This document shows positions 46,176 through 57,243 of a stretch of 64,000 nucleotides of DNA, in pieces; the stretch's first letter is position 1; each line of letters opens with the position of its first letter. Under the pieces are notes generated by a model. It had not been told where the DNA came from, searched no databases, and saw nothing but the letters and a program-made list of their open reading frames with translations. The stretch lies in the NCBI GenBank assembly GCA_002900995.3, contig CM035311.1:496001-560000 (forward strand), given 5' to 3'. Source of the stretch: Ganoderma boninense. Lineage: Eukaryota > Basidiomycota > Agaricomycetes > Polyporales > Polyporaceae. The position numbers were made by a program, and so were the translations under genes.

Positions 46176-48679
46176 ATCCCCGTTATTTCCACTCTCGTCT
46201 CTGAAAAAACCCATTTTCATCTGCTTTGGTAAGAGTTTCCGGGCGTGACTCAGTTGACGGAACCCCACTGGCAGTCCCTGGGATTGCGACCGGTTTCCCC
46301 ACCTCGTATCTGAATCCCATATTCCACTTAGCTGACTCCTTCCAGACGGGGTTCTGCTCAAGATCAATTACGTCCCGCAAATAAAGACCCTGGCGAGTAC
46401 CCCCATCTCGAACATCGTCAGTCGCACCTCGCTCCCATTTCATCTACACTACATATCTGATCCTCTATACATCTCTCAGTGCCTCTGCTGGGCCCGCTGC
46501 CGTTTCTCCAGACGCTTCGGACGGAGAGTGGAGTCAGTCGAGCCCACTCCTACTGGGGAACGCGGTCACGGAACCTACTTTCCCTCTCCTCTACGAGGCG
46601 GCAGCCTCGAGTCTTCCACCAACTGATTCGTGTATAAGGTCAAGATCGGTACAGAACTTGGCCCCGGGCTTGTTGATGAGACCGGAATGGGTGGCCGACT
46701 GCATCAGATGGTTCCTTCGGCCTTCCTCGACACCGTCCCAGGTCCCGAGCCAACCTCTGACCAACGGCTCAGATTCGTCACACCCGTGATCGGTAACGAA
46801 GTCAACAGCGAACGAAAGCTCGCACCGATCTTTGTCCGTATATTTTTAATACTTTGATATCGTGCCCATTGAAGTTTATAGATCTACAGACAAAGTCGAT
46901 GCAGTCCGTGCTCGACGCTGCCGCTACCGATAGACTGCGCGTCGTCGACACCGCCAGCCACAAGGTCGCGGATGGCGACAACAACCCGAAAGACAACCTA
47001 AACGATATCGGGATCTATCTCGATACACCGGCCTCACGCGCCGCCACCGACATCGCACCTGAGCACCGCAAACGTAGTCAGATACCTATGTCCGAGCAGT
47101 ACGCCCGCAACCTGGGCCGTCGATCATGGCACTGGATCGTAGTCCCCGTCGAGCTGGAGTGGTCTGCCACATCCGCTTTCTACGATGACAACACAACGTC
47201 GAAGGCTAAAGTCCAGAAGGAAGAAGATGGGCAGGAAGGAGGTGCGGGGGAAGCGCGATCAGTGGATATGGGGTCCACCGGAGGGGCAGGTGAGGTGGCC
47301 TCAATCACTCCGGAGGGCCCCCCCATGGGCCCCCCTACCGGAGGCTCGCAACCCTCTCCAAACATCCCTGAGCGTTCCCCCAACCCTCCACCATCTTCTA
47401 TCCCCCCAGATATCTTCCCAGTTATTCAGACTGCCCATTCCCCTGCTGCAGGTGCCTCTAATGCCTCACATACCGACGCCGTGGAGAGTGCAAGCACTTC
47501 AGCTTCGTGCCTCTCTACGCCTGCATTGGCTGATCCCGTTCAGGGAAAGCAGTTCATTCGCGATACTGGCCATGGCGAGGTCGCCCTCGGCCAGTTCGCT
47601 GAGTACTAGCTGAACGTCTTCACCCACCAACACCGCTGCTTCCTCTACGGCATTTACATTCGCAAGAAAGGCGCCCGCATGATCTACTGTGATCGCACCG
47701 GCGCCTGTGTTTCCGAGGAGTTCGACTGGACCAACAGCAACTCCTTCCTCCATACGTTCGTCTGGAAGCTTGCGCACATGTCTCTGGAGCACCTAGGTTT
47801 CGATCCGACGGCGGAACTCGCCACGGATGCTCAGTGCCTTGAGCTCCAGAACGCCAGACTCTGCGACAACACCCTTCCACGGCACACCGCGGAGGTCGTG
47901 AGCAACGCGTTTGGCAGGCCCTACCCTGTCTACAGCCTACGTATCAATATTAGCGAGCCATTCCCCGACGAGCTCTTTCCCGTTGATGAGCCCATCTCTA
48001 TTCCTGACCCGCCGTCTCTGACGTCCCCCCCTCCCGTGACTCCGAGCCCACGTGAGCAACCGACGAAGGAGCATTATTTCCTCGTTGCTCGACCCCACTT
48101 CCACACAGACGCCCTCGTCGGGCGATGCACGAAATGCTACATTGCGTACGACCTTGGCGGACAGCGTTTCTGCTTCCTCAAGGACTATTGGCGACCGCTT
48201 GTTACCAACCGTTCACGTCCCGAACATCTGGTGTACGGCCGTCTTCATGCTGCCAGGACTCTGTTTATAGCTACCCTGATCTGTGGCGGAGACGTGGGTG
48301 GCCGACGAAACCAGGTCACGCAGGTTCAAGACAACTTGCCGAGCAAAGGCAGGCCGGTCCCTCGGGTTCACTACCGCATCGCCATAGCAGAAATTGGCCG
48401 TCCTTTGCATATGTTCATCGGATTTAGGCATCTTGCGAACATATTCGCTCAGGCCGTTATGGGTATGTCTCTCATTGCCCCGACTCACCAGAACGTTCGG
48501 GTTTTAACTCCACTGCGCAGCACACGACCATGCCGTGAAATGCGCGGGTGTCCTTCATCGGGATATCAGCGTCGGGAATATCATGATCGACGCGAATGGA
48601 GATGGGTTTTTGATCGACTGGGACCTCTCGCGGCTCATTTCAGAGCTTGGGAAGGGCCCTATCGAACCAGAACGCACGG

Positions 48680-51230
48680 CATCAGGAAAAACCTCCATCG
48701 CTAATGAGAGATCAATTAGAATAACTGGGCACTAAACGGGACTAACTGAGATTATTGGCAGTAGACCTTCACCTCTCAGCAAGCTACAAGTCTCATGGTC
48801 GTATCCAATGTCATATAACATTTGAGCGTTGAATGCGAGGCTGGAAAAGGACTGGAGCACGTCCTGCTCGAAGCGAGCCGTCAGCAACATTCCCTGAAGT
48901 CCACTTGAGCCTGCCCTAAACACGGGCGTCAATGCACAGTCGTCATTCCCGGCTCCTCCCGCTTCGCAGCTGTTCGTCTCTTGTCTCCGTCCTCCATCCA
49001 CTCCGAGCCCTTCTCGATGCTGCTGTAGCCTGTCGGGCTGCTCTGTCATAGCCTGGATTGTTTCTCTGGTTTATTGGTTTAACTTGGGGGACTCTGGTCT
49101 TTGGTCTTGTCCTACGTAGTCTGGCTTTGGAGGCTCGGTGGCTCCGAGGCCTTGTCGCTCGGGTGGGCACTGGCATGGTGAGTACACGACCAACTGCTCC
49201 GGTATGTGGCGCGATTCCATCAGGAAAAAAAAACCTTACTCGTTAGTACTCTCGGGCCTAGAGAGTAGTGATAGGCTGATCGGAAGGTACCCATTTATGT
49301 AGGGCTCCATAGCGCCCTGCTGCGGCTATCGAGAACTCCGATAGCACTCGATAGATGTCCCCGAGACGTGGCGAGACACGGTAGCACTGGTCAAAATTAG
49401 CATATTTAGTTCTAGTTCTTGCAGAGCACGCATACGAAGATAGTCAAACCAACATATATTGTTCAAGCACGCTATACTATACACAAGAAAACACTACATT
49501 AAGATATGCAAGCAAGGCAGGCACTCGCACGAGGTCATCGTACCACTGGTGACTGCTTGCCTCTCCGATCATACCAGCAACACGAAGATCTACACTTGTA
49601 TTCGCAGTGAACTCACTGCAATGACTTTCTGGCATAAAGCTTGAAGGGGGCTCACCTTGAAGTTGAAGCGACACCGTCCTCGCCCGTACGATGCACACAC
49701 TGACTCATCCATACACTCACTGAAACACACAAGATAGAGACGCGAGACACATACCAAGGAAGGAAAGAAGGGACACCACTCACGAGGGTACTCAAAGAGC
49801 GGGACACACAGTCACCGGTGACAAGAGCGACCGCAAGCCGACGGTGCGCTCGAAGTTCCTAGCCTGGTCCAGCCACACACAGTGAAAATACGAGGAAAGA
49901 CGCACCAACATGACACTTACCCACTCACCGAATGGACTAATGATGCAAGGAGCTGCCCATAGGTCCCGGTTGGGACCCAGGCAGTGCCACGGTATCCTAA
50001 ACGAGCTCCAGATGGCGTATTGCTGCCTCTCCAAGGTGCACATACCTCCTTTGGCTTGAAAAAAGCTTAAACATGGCGAGGTTTAAAGACTGTGCAAGGT
50101 GGAAGGCCAGGAAGCACCAGGAAGCACCAGGAGGACATGAAGGAGGGAGGAAAGACGCGGTGGAGGAGGAGAGACGGGGCTGACAACGGTCGTGCTGGCA
50201 GATTGATGGGACCACGTGGTCAGTTTAGGGCCGGCAGATAAAGACTTGGAAGTTGCCTGAGATAACACCTGCACGCTGGTGCGAGTGGAAATGAGAACGT
50301 ACTGGCAGAGGGATGGATGTGGCTTGTCAACAGCATTCAGAATGAGCGAGCGGAGGTGAAGAGAACACTAATTGATGCTGATGTAATCGCCAGCCGCACT
50401 CGGGCGGCTCGGTGGCCCTATCGAGTACTCGCGCGGCTATATGGACTACTAGGGAGCGCTCGGAGGGCTCAAGAGCATCTGCAGAAGCTCTCTAGAAAAC
50501 CCGTTTTTCCTGATGTCGCTTCGGTCATGCCTGTCAATGCTGACTATGATCGCTGTCAGGGATTCTGGCGCCGTTGTCGGGCACGACGTAGGGTGTTACC
50601 CCAATGACGTGTCGGAACCGGCGGCCGCTCACTTTCTCTGGACGGCCCCCTTTCTTTCCACGAGCTGGTATGTTTCTCTGTACAAGCTTTCCATAATCCT
50701 CGCGCTCATCCTCGAGCCTGAAGATTAGTTACCTTTCATCAACAGCAAGTCGGGTCTGCACCTCCCATTATCACCGTTCAGCTCAGACTCGGTGCGGCCA
50801 AGTGGCGCAGTGCTCCCAGGTGTGTCCATCTTGTTGTTTCCGTGCATAATGCTTCCTCGTGGGCGTGAGTGGTCTCCTCCCCTCTCTTGAGTGTCAATGG
50901 TCTGATGAATGTCTTCCAGGCTCTTCACGGCGGTGTTATACAGATAGGAAGAGGTGCTGCTTTAGTAGTAGAACTATGACTGTGTTGTTACTACATAGCC
51001 TTGCCATTAATTCAAATTGTGTTTACTCCTCCCAATCTTTGTGTGAACGGCATTGATCGGTTGTAATCCCTGGTATAGGGGAATATTGACACTTTTTAAG
51101 GGCATAATTATGTCTCCTTTATCTCTTCCAAAAGCCGGACCTTGATCATTAGACTAATCGAATAATTTCCCTCAAGTATGTCTTATGATCACTCATTATA
51201 ACTCATTAGCGATGGAGGTTTTCCCTGATG
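48680..51230. mobile_element. Element with CATCAGG ends, 2-bp target duplication (outer element)
   Basis: Terminal inverted repeats of about 29 bp with one mismatch begin CATCAGGAAAAACCTCCATC and include GCTAATGAG. The flanks GG/GG form a 2-bp duplication, and the empty site is seen in arm A at 34019-34020. The 2,551-bp interior contains a second element (49218-50515). No transposase was recognised. Short terminal repeats, 2-bp duplication and repeated subterminal motifs (ACTAACTG-type) would suit a CACTA-related group, but this is tentative. Confidence 0.8.
49218..50515. mobile_element. Nested element with CATCAGG ends
   Basis: Starts CATCAGGAAAAAAAAACC and ends with GTTTTTCCTGATG. The flanks are TC on both sides (49216-49217 and 50516-50517), a 2-bp duplication. 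Subterminal parts share motifs (AGTACTC, TAGAGAG, GGGCTC) in opposite orientation. It lies wholly inside the 48680-51230 element, so it inserted later. No coding potential was recognised in its 1,298 bp. Confidence 0.65.
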
Positions 51231-51385
51231 GGTGCGTGTTATGCGTCATTTCAGGCGAACAGGATATTTAAACCATGGTTCAGGGCACATGGCAATTCCA
51301 ATCCGCCCTCGTCCAGCGGTGGCCACGGAAGCCCTATCGAGCATCTGACGACATCGAGTCCTTCATCCACGCATTCCGATACATG

Positions 51386-52547
51386 CATCAGGAATCCGTC
51401 CGATACTTAACTGGACTTAAATCTACTGAACGCCTTGATGGCACTGAAAACCACTGGAATCAGCTTAATCTCTGGAATGGCCTGAAATCCGCTGTCCCCG
51501 TCATTTAGCTGTCACCTTGATTGGCATCAAAAGTGCATCGCGCGATGTCAGGTACATGACAACAAGTGATGGCTGACCTCCAATTTGCTCCTTCCAAGGC
51601 CTGCACACCCTGCCCTAAAGATCCCCGGCACTTTCCACCCCTCGTTCGACGAGGTCGCCGGCGCCACACCCGATCCCTCCTTCGACGTCCCCGCCATATT
51701 CCCCTCTGGCTCGGCCCCCCTCGCACTCCCCACCGCACAGACACCTCCTTCCTCGCCCCAGCTCTCGCATACTTGCGCTTGTTTTGCTTCCCCTACTAAT
51801 TTTCCTCACGCTCCGCCTGACACCAAGGGTCGTGGGCTTACGGCAATGGCTTTGATGATAAGGTGGGTACTTCCTTGAGGGTCCAGGTGCGTCGCTCGCT
51901 CGGAGACCAAAAGCATGGTGCCCTGCGTTGTCCAACTTTGTCAGCTGCACAGGCCATCAGTAAGTACTCACCGATCATCTGTCGACCTCGTTGATATGCT
52001 TGAGCGCACCATGTTGTGGTCGAGAATACACCGTGAGTGGATTTTCGTTCTGTAGACACTGATACAAACTGACAAGTTGAGGTTGATAGTAACGGACTGC
52101 ACAGGGCACAATCCTCTCGAGACGAAGGTATACTCTGTGTGCTCACCTCGTTGCAAGGGTTGATCTAACAGTGCAGCAGGAATTACGACTCCGAGGCGCA
52201 CCTCAAAAGTTCGGACTGCGGGCACTCGGGACCTTGATGGCTGCGGGCGGCACCGATTGGGGCAGACGGGGTGTTTCGGTGGAATTTGAAGATTGGCGGG
52301 ACGGAGGAGGGTGCTAGGTAAGTATGTGCTTGAGCTCACCCGATGCATGTGTCCTGGTAGCATAGGCGTAGCGTTAGCGAATTGATACCACTTGTCCCAA
52401 CTGGAATGCACTTGAGCGATTACTGGCTCAGAAAGTGAACCTAATTATCAAGGGCTTTCCAGATCAACTGGAATCCACTGGGGATCACTTAATAAGGCTC
52501 GTTAAGTGATTTCAGGGCCGCTAAGTGGATCGGACGGATTCCTGATG
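51386..52547. mobile_element. Element with CATCAGG ends in FunK1 copy 3
   Basis: Terminal inverted repeat CATCAGGAATCCGTCCGAT, 19 bp and perfect. It is flanked by TG (51384-51385 and 52548-52549), with the empty site at 33863-33864 in arm A. The 1,162-bp interior has subterminal repeats of CTTAAT/CACTTA and ACTGGA type and no recognisable transposase. It belongs to the same end-type as the two elements upstream. Confidence 0.8.
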
Positions 52548-53590
52548 TGGTTCTCCGGCACCACGTCACCAGTGTTCCCGGCCTCCACGAGGCCGTCGTC
52601 ACTTATTTCGAGGGCTTCGCCTCTGTTCCCGCTGCCTTCGGTGACGGGGTCCGGATAGTCAAACGAGGTGGCGACAGCAAATGGGGGCAATTCAGGAGCC
52701 CTACTTCTGTGTTCACCGTGGTGGGCAATCCCAAGTTACAAGCGCTCCTTGACAGTATTGCTTCTCAGTGCTACGAGTCCTATTCCGCTATCGACGAGAC
52801 ACGGATGGACAGCGTTTACGGTCTGCCGGAGGTTCCGGGAAATCAACAAGAGGATCAGGATCAGGCTCCGCCCCCGACCGTGCAATCTCTCGATAACGTG
52901 TCGTGGGTTACAAGATCCCGACGCTCTAGGGGACCGCCTGCCATTGTATCCCTGACCCCGATAATCTCAACACCACCTGCGGACCCGTGCGAGATCTCTG
53001 GCTTCCTGGCGGACGCGCAGGACGTCGTCGACACGTTCGCAGATTACATCGAATCCATCAGCAGCCAAGCAGACCGGGACGCCGACATCCGGTCCAAAGC
53101 CCCGGACGAGTTTCAACGACGCGATCCTGAGCGGCCGAAGATCAACATGCTGCCTCGACTGTCGGAGAGCCGGCACCTCAGTGCCCTGTCGAGGTCTTAC
53201 ACGCCTTCAAGTTCCAGCGCGGATTCCGCCGTCTTGGCCCCCGCAGCCCCAGACACGCACCGCCCGGGCTCCTCGGGCGTGCCGTCGCCCGTCCCGTCTC
53301 GAGATCCTTCTTCTCATCCCTCCGGTCCGCCTTCTCGCGCGACCTCGCCTGGACCTTCCGTAGCGCCGTCTTCCAACGAGCCTTCGCGGGAGGGATCTCC
53401 TTTGCCTGGTGTCCCTCCGATCGCTGGACCCTCTACAGAGCGTGACCTGCCAGTGGTCCCGGAGACTTTGGGGAAGCGGCGTGGGCGGACGAGCGACGTT
53501 GCTGAAGCGGCCTCGCGGATGGCGAGCGGCCCCGGGACGGCAGAGGCATCCAAGGGTCTTCGGAAGCCGCTGAAGAACCCACGAAAATAA

Positions 53591-54006
53591 TGTGGGTCTT
53601 TCGTGTGCGTGAGATGTAAATGTGGGGGAGTGTTGTGGGATTTCAAGTTGTGCATTGACCGGCCCGTCATTTTGCTGCCATGATCCGCGCTGCCCCTCTG
53701 TTCTACTTCTGTAACTCGTCCAGTGCCTCAATAGACTCGATTGCTTGTCGTGCATAGTATAGGAACAGGACTTTCCCTTGCCGAAGGCAGAGAGGAAATG
53801 GAAGTCTAAGCCTAAGCTCTGCTTTGCCAGTGCGCCTCTCAGACAAAATTATACGGTGGTCCGTAGTCGGCATGACAATGTGCAGCCCTCGTTCTATCCT
53901 CATTCTCGGCATCCTCTATTGACGCATATATCCAACGACGACACCGGGATGCATCCCCCGACCGCAGACCCGGACCAGCACGCCTCGAACCTCGGAGAGC
54001 ACCCAA
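53591..54006. other. Convergent intergenic region, arm B
   Basis: Between the FunK1 copy 3 tail and the AsaB-like copy 3 stop. It matches the region between the same genes in arm A (32372-32848) with small indels, and holds no gene. Confidence 0.55.
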
Positions 54007-55031
54007 CTACTCCGCGTCAAACACCAGCGCCCGCACCTCGATCGACTGGCGGTGCGGCGCGTCCTCCGGGCTCCCCGCGTCCCTAAACGCCGTATGCGGC
54101 GTCAGCCTCGCCGTCTCGCCCGCCTCCCCCGTCTCCGAGTCGAAGCACTTGATGAGCGCGACCTCGTCGGGCGTCTGCCCGCCGAGGTAGTACCACGCGA
54201 GCTCGCGCGCGGGGTTGTGCCTAACGCCGAACGTCGTGCCCGTGCGGTGCGGGTACACGAGGGCGACGGGGACGAGGGCGCCGCCGTCGAGCGTGCGCCA
54301 GTCTGCGAGCGCGAGCGGGGCGTGCGCGACGGGGTGCGCGATCGGCCGCCAGACGTTGATGATGCGCACGCGCGAGGCGAGGAGGCGCGCGGCGTCGGCG
54401 GGGAGGTGGTGCGCGACGCGCGCGAGGGACGCGGAGTAGGATTGGTCGACGTGCACGAGTTCCTAGAGGCAGGCGGGGGAGACGTCGACGGTGAGCGGTG
54501 AGCGGGGCGCGGGGAGGCAGAGCGAAACCGGAACAACACGACAATGCTTACGGCTGGGCCGGCGTTCTTCGGGTCCGAGAAGTCGGACTTGGGGTTGCGC
54601 CTGGACGTGGCGATGTCGCAGACGTGTGAAGGTACATGAAGGTCAGCGACTTGAAGCCCACGCCCGGTGCCCGCAGGGCGCACGCACCTGACAGTATGGT
54701 CGAAGATGTACACGCGCTTCGCGCCCGTGGCCTCCTTGAGGATCCGCTCGACCTCCGGGTAGTACTTGGCCTTGATGGCGTCGTCGTCCGTGAAGTCCTT
54801 CTCGACGCTCGGCCAGCGCAGGTACTGGAAGCCGTTCTTGTCGAGCGTGAACTCGGCCTCGCGCCCGCGCACGTCGCGCACGGTGGCAGGGTGCGGGTCC
54901 TGCCCGACGTTGGTGGCGGGCTTCCCCTCGACGGGCACGACGTAGCGGTGGGGCGGCTCGTCGTTGAGCGCCTTGAAGTAGTTGAGCGTCGTCGGGACGT
55001 CGCGGGGAGCGAGGACTGCCGTGGATGTCAT
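54007..55031 (-). CDS. AsaB/CmcJ-like oxidoreductase, copy 3
   Basis: Exons in transcription order 55031-54688, 54600-54552 and 54462-54007 join in frame to about 282 residues, with intron positions identical to copies 1 and 2. The family marks KNGFQYLRWPS, VHVDQSY (HxD), RIINVWRPI, HAPLAL and APHRQSIEVRALVFDAE are kept. Against copy 2 there are few amino-acid changes and a 3-residue insertion (GEA, after SETGEA) near the C-terminus. No stop or frameshift was seen, so this arm-B copy looks functional although its FunK1 neighbour has decayed. Promoter blocks are also kept. It converges on FunK1 copy 3. Confidence 0.85.
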
Positions 55032-55130
55032 TGTGTTGGTGAGTGATTTGTTGAAGTTAGAAAGCTTGGTGTCCGATGATTGACGGGTGGAGCTGTGCTG
55101 GGCGAGGTGAAGGCTCGCTGCCAGGACCGG

Positions 55131-55272
55131 GGGCTACTTATATGTTTCAAAGCGGGTAAGCGGGTCCACAGAGCGAAGAGTCATGGTTAGGGCGCTGTGG
55201 AATCACTTGTGGCGAAAGTGGCGCAATCCCTTCGCGCTGGTCCTTTTTGAGAATGCCTGAACATGTTCGGGG
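55131..55272 (-). promoter_or_regulatory. Promoter of AsaB-like gene 3: palindrome, CRE-like site, TATA
   Basis: Read on the minus strand: CCCCGAACATGTTCAGG (55272-55256) keeps the GAACATGTTC core. GATTGCGCCAC (55229-55219) differs by one base from copy 2. CATATAAGTAGCCC (55144-55131) is the TATA box. Order and spacing match copies 1 and 2. Confidence 0.65.
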
Positions 55273-55698
55273 TTAGCATATGGTAAGCACATGTACCACA
55301 AATAATCATCGCAGCGTATGCCACTTCAGAATCGGGGAATCGGCAGTGAGATGAAGCGTCTTCTTGAGTGGTTCTCCGGTGAGTCGGGATATTCGATAAA
55401 ACATGATGGCGAATGTTCGAGTACGGATGTCCAGGTAGCAGCCCTCAAGCCAATGTCACAGGGACATGTCGGTGGTCCAAGGGAAACAGGATCAAGTCCC
55501 CCGAAATGGTCCTAGACAGCACTCGTCAGCGAGATTCCTCGAGTGTCGCGATAATGACGAAAGGCTCTACTTGCTCGAGCTGGGACGCGTTTCCACCGCT
55601 TCTCATGCGCATATATGAACAAAGGGGGATAACCACGTCGACATAGTCGAGCACTAGAAGATCAGGTTCGCTCCTGCGTTGGTGTCAGGTTGAATTAC

Positions 55699-57243
55699 CT
55701 TGGGTACCAAGGTTACTGGCGAGCAAAATTCAAAGCGCCCGTTACACCCGGTTCCCTCCGATCAAGACACGGTATCCTCCGCATCTGCTGATCGAGGAGT
55801 TGGACGAGTGGTTTGCCAATCCTCATATCCCGTGTCATTTTGTCTACGCACCACCTCCTCGTTTTCGCCGTTATTTACTCGGATCTTCGCTGACTGTGTA
55901 TTGACGTCTACATCGGCCTCTTAAGCATTTCTAATTTAACTCTTGCACTCGATTTTGACCACAATCCGACCACCGACGCGGGGAGTCTAACAGCGAGCCT
56001 TCACACTGCATTTACCCTTTAACTTGTAAAACTCGTTCCTCGACTCTCGGCCTTGCATTTAATCTCGGCGCTGTGCTTCTACTTTCATATTCGTGTTTAT
56101 TATTCGACCAACCCTCCTCTCGGACTCCCGGACTTCATGCTTAAGTTCTTACTACCCAAGGTTTCGACTCGCGCGCAGGCGGCATCCATGTCGTCCATGT
56201 AGTATGTCGATGTCAGCTATGTTGCGTAGTTGCACCCTATGAACAAGTATTTTGGGTCCACCTTCACTCCGTCTACGTACCACCCTCTCATCGTCGTTAT
56301 ATACTCCTCTATCAGTTTTCACGTACCCACGCCTACCTTGACTTCTTCGCCACTTCATATCTGAGGCCTAACCTCCGTTTCGACTCTGATCACACTGCCC
56401 ATACGACTCCAACAGCGACCCCTCAACCGGCAATACGTCTCTCGATTTCCGACCACATCCCTCAATTGTCGAACTGTCGAACTCAACTTTCATCTCAGAC
56501 TTCAATGTTTCCCCTTGACCTCCACGTTCATATTCTTCATTCTCCACTGCCGGATCCAGTCCACCGCTACTAGTAGTACGCATTGGCACCACCCCCCTGC
56601 GAGACCTGACTTCCACCACCAGCGCTCCCTCTGCACCCAATCCCCCTCTCTACTACACACCTCTGTGTTTGCCGCGGTCAACACACGCCAGACACGCCAG
56701 GTACTACGTGTATTCCAAATCGCTTTCATTTCTCAGGTCTACTGTTTCCAAATGGTTTTATGTAATCCCGTACCCAAGGTTCCTGCCGCGCGCGCACGCG
56801 GCTCGGGCACTAGTGGGTTTATGGGCGCTTATATGAAATAATGTCACCATCAGCTTATGTAATTGTTTTGAGCATGGTTGAGGCGCCGAAACGAATGTAA
56901 GTTCGACTTCAACGCTCTTTCATCCCAGCTGCCGTCGACACATCTGACCTCTCTTCTGCCGGGCTGTCGGAAGACATAGCATATAACAGGCTATTCTGCA
57001 TTCCCAGCCTGGTATCAGCCGTGATCACCACACTCCGAGTCGGCAGTGGCCGTGTGGTCCTTACCTAACCACCTTCAAAAGTCTCAGATCCAGTCCCGAC
57101 CGCTCAAGCACGAAATTTACGCTGCGATCACATCAGGTGAAAATCGCGTCGCAAGCCACCCTTCTATTTTCACCCCTATTTGACCTACACCACCCTCATA
57201 AACCAACTTTTTTCTTCGCGTCCACGGCACCTGGCAATCCGGG
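55699..57243. other. Region without an assignable gene, beyond arm B
   Basis: Roughly 1.5 kb of T/C-rich sequence with only short open frames. A motif ACCCAAGGTT followed by a CG-rich tract recurs near 56152 and 56770, which might be remnants of a decayed element, but no long terminal repeats or coding remains could be defined. Confidence 0.4.

Larger units (their letters stand above)
46639..53590 (+). pseudogene. FunK1 kinase copy 3, broken by a stop and two transposons
   Basis: The arm-B counterpart of FunK1 copy 2. Coding blocks: 46639-46829 (VKIGTELGPGLVDETG to KLAPIF), 46876-48466 with GQRFCFLKDYWRPLV and ICGGDVGG, 48520-48679 with VLHRDISVGNIMI and FLIDWDLSRL, 51281-51385 (GTWQFQSALVQRWPRKPYRA), and 52548-53590 to the Ser/Pro-rich tail ending KPLKNPRK. 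A TAG at 47607-47609 replaces the CAG found in copy 2 (35086-35088). Elements of 2,551 and 1,162 bp split the gene after 48679 and after 51385. Without the insertions the kinase motifs read well, so the decay is recent. A product truncated at the stop would lack the whole kinase core. Confidence 0.85.
44757..55698 (-). repeat. Arm B of the large inverted segmental duplication
   Basis: Reverse-complement copy of 30678-38247. It is longer than arm A because it has gained the 44888-46175 element, the 48680-51230 element and the 51386-52547 element, together about 5 kb, while lacking the TA-flanked element of arm A. The outer end is at GTCAGGTTGAATTACC near 55698. Confidence 0.85.

Noticed and set aside
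51386..52547. Assignment of the CATCAGG elements to hAT because their ends contain CAGG
   Set aside because: Redefining the ends at CAGG does not yield an 8-bp duplication at any of the three insertions, while the 2-bp reading fits all three and two empty sites.
55699..57243. Possible LTR remnant with repeated ACCCAAGGTT
   Set aside because: Only about 30 bp correspond, with no terminal TG/CA pair, primer site or coding remains.
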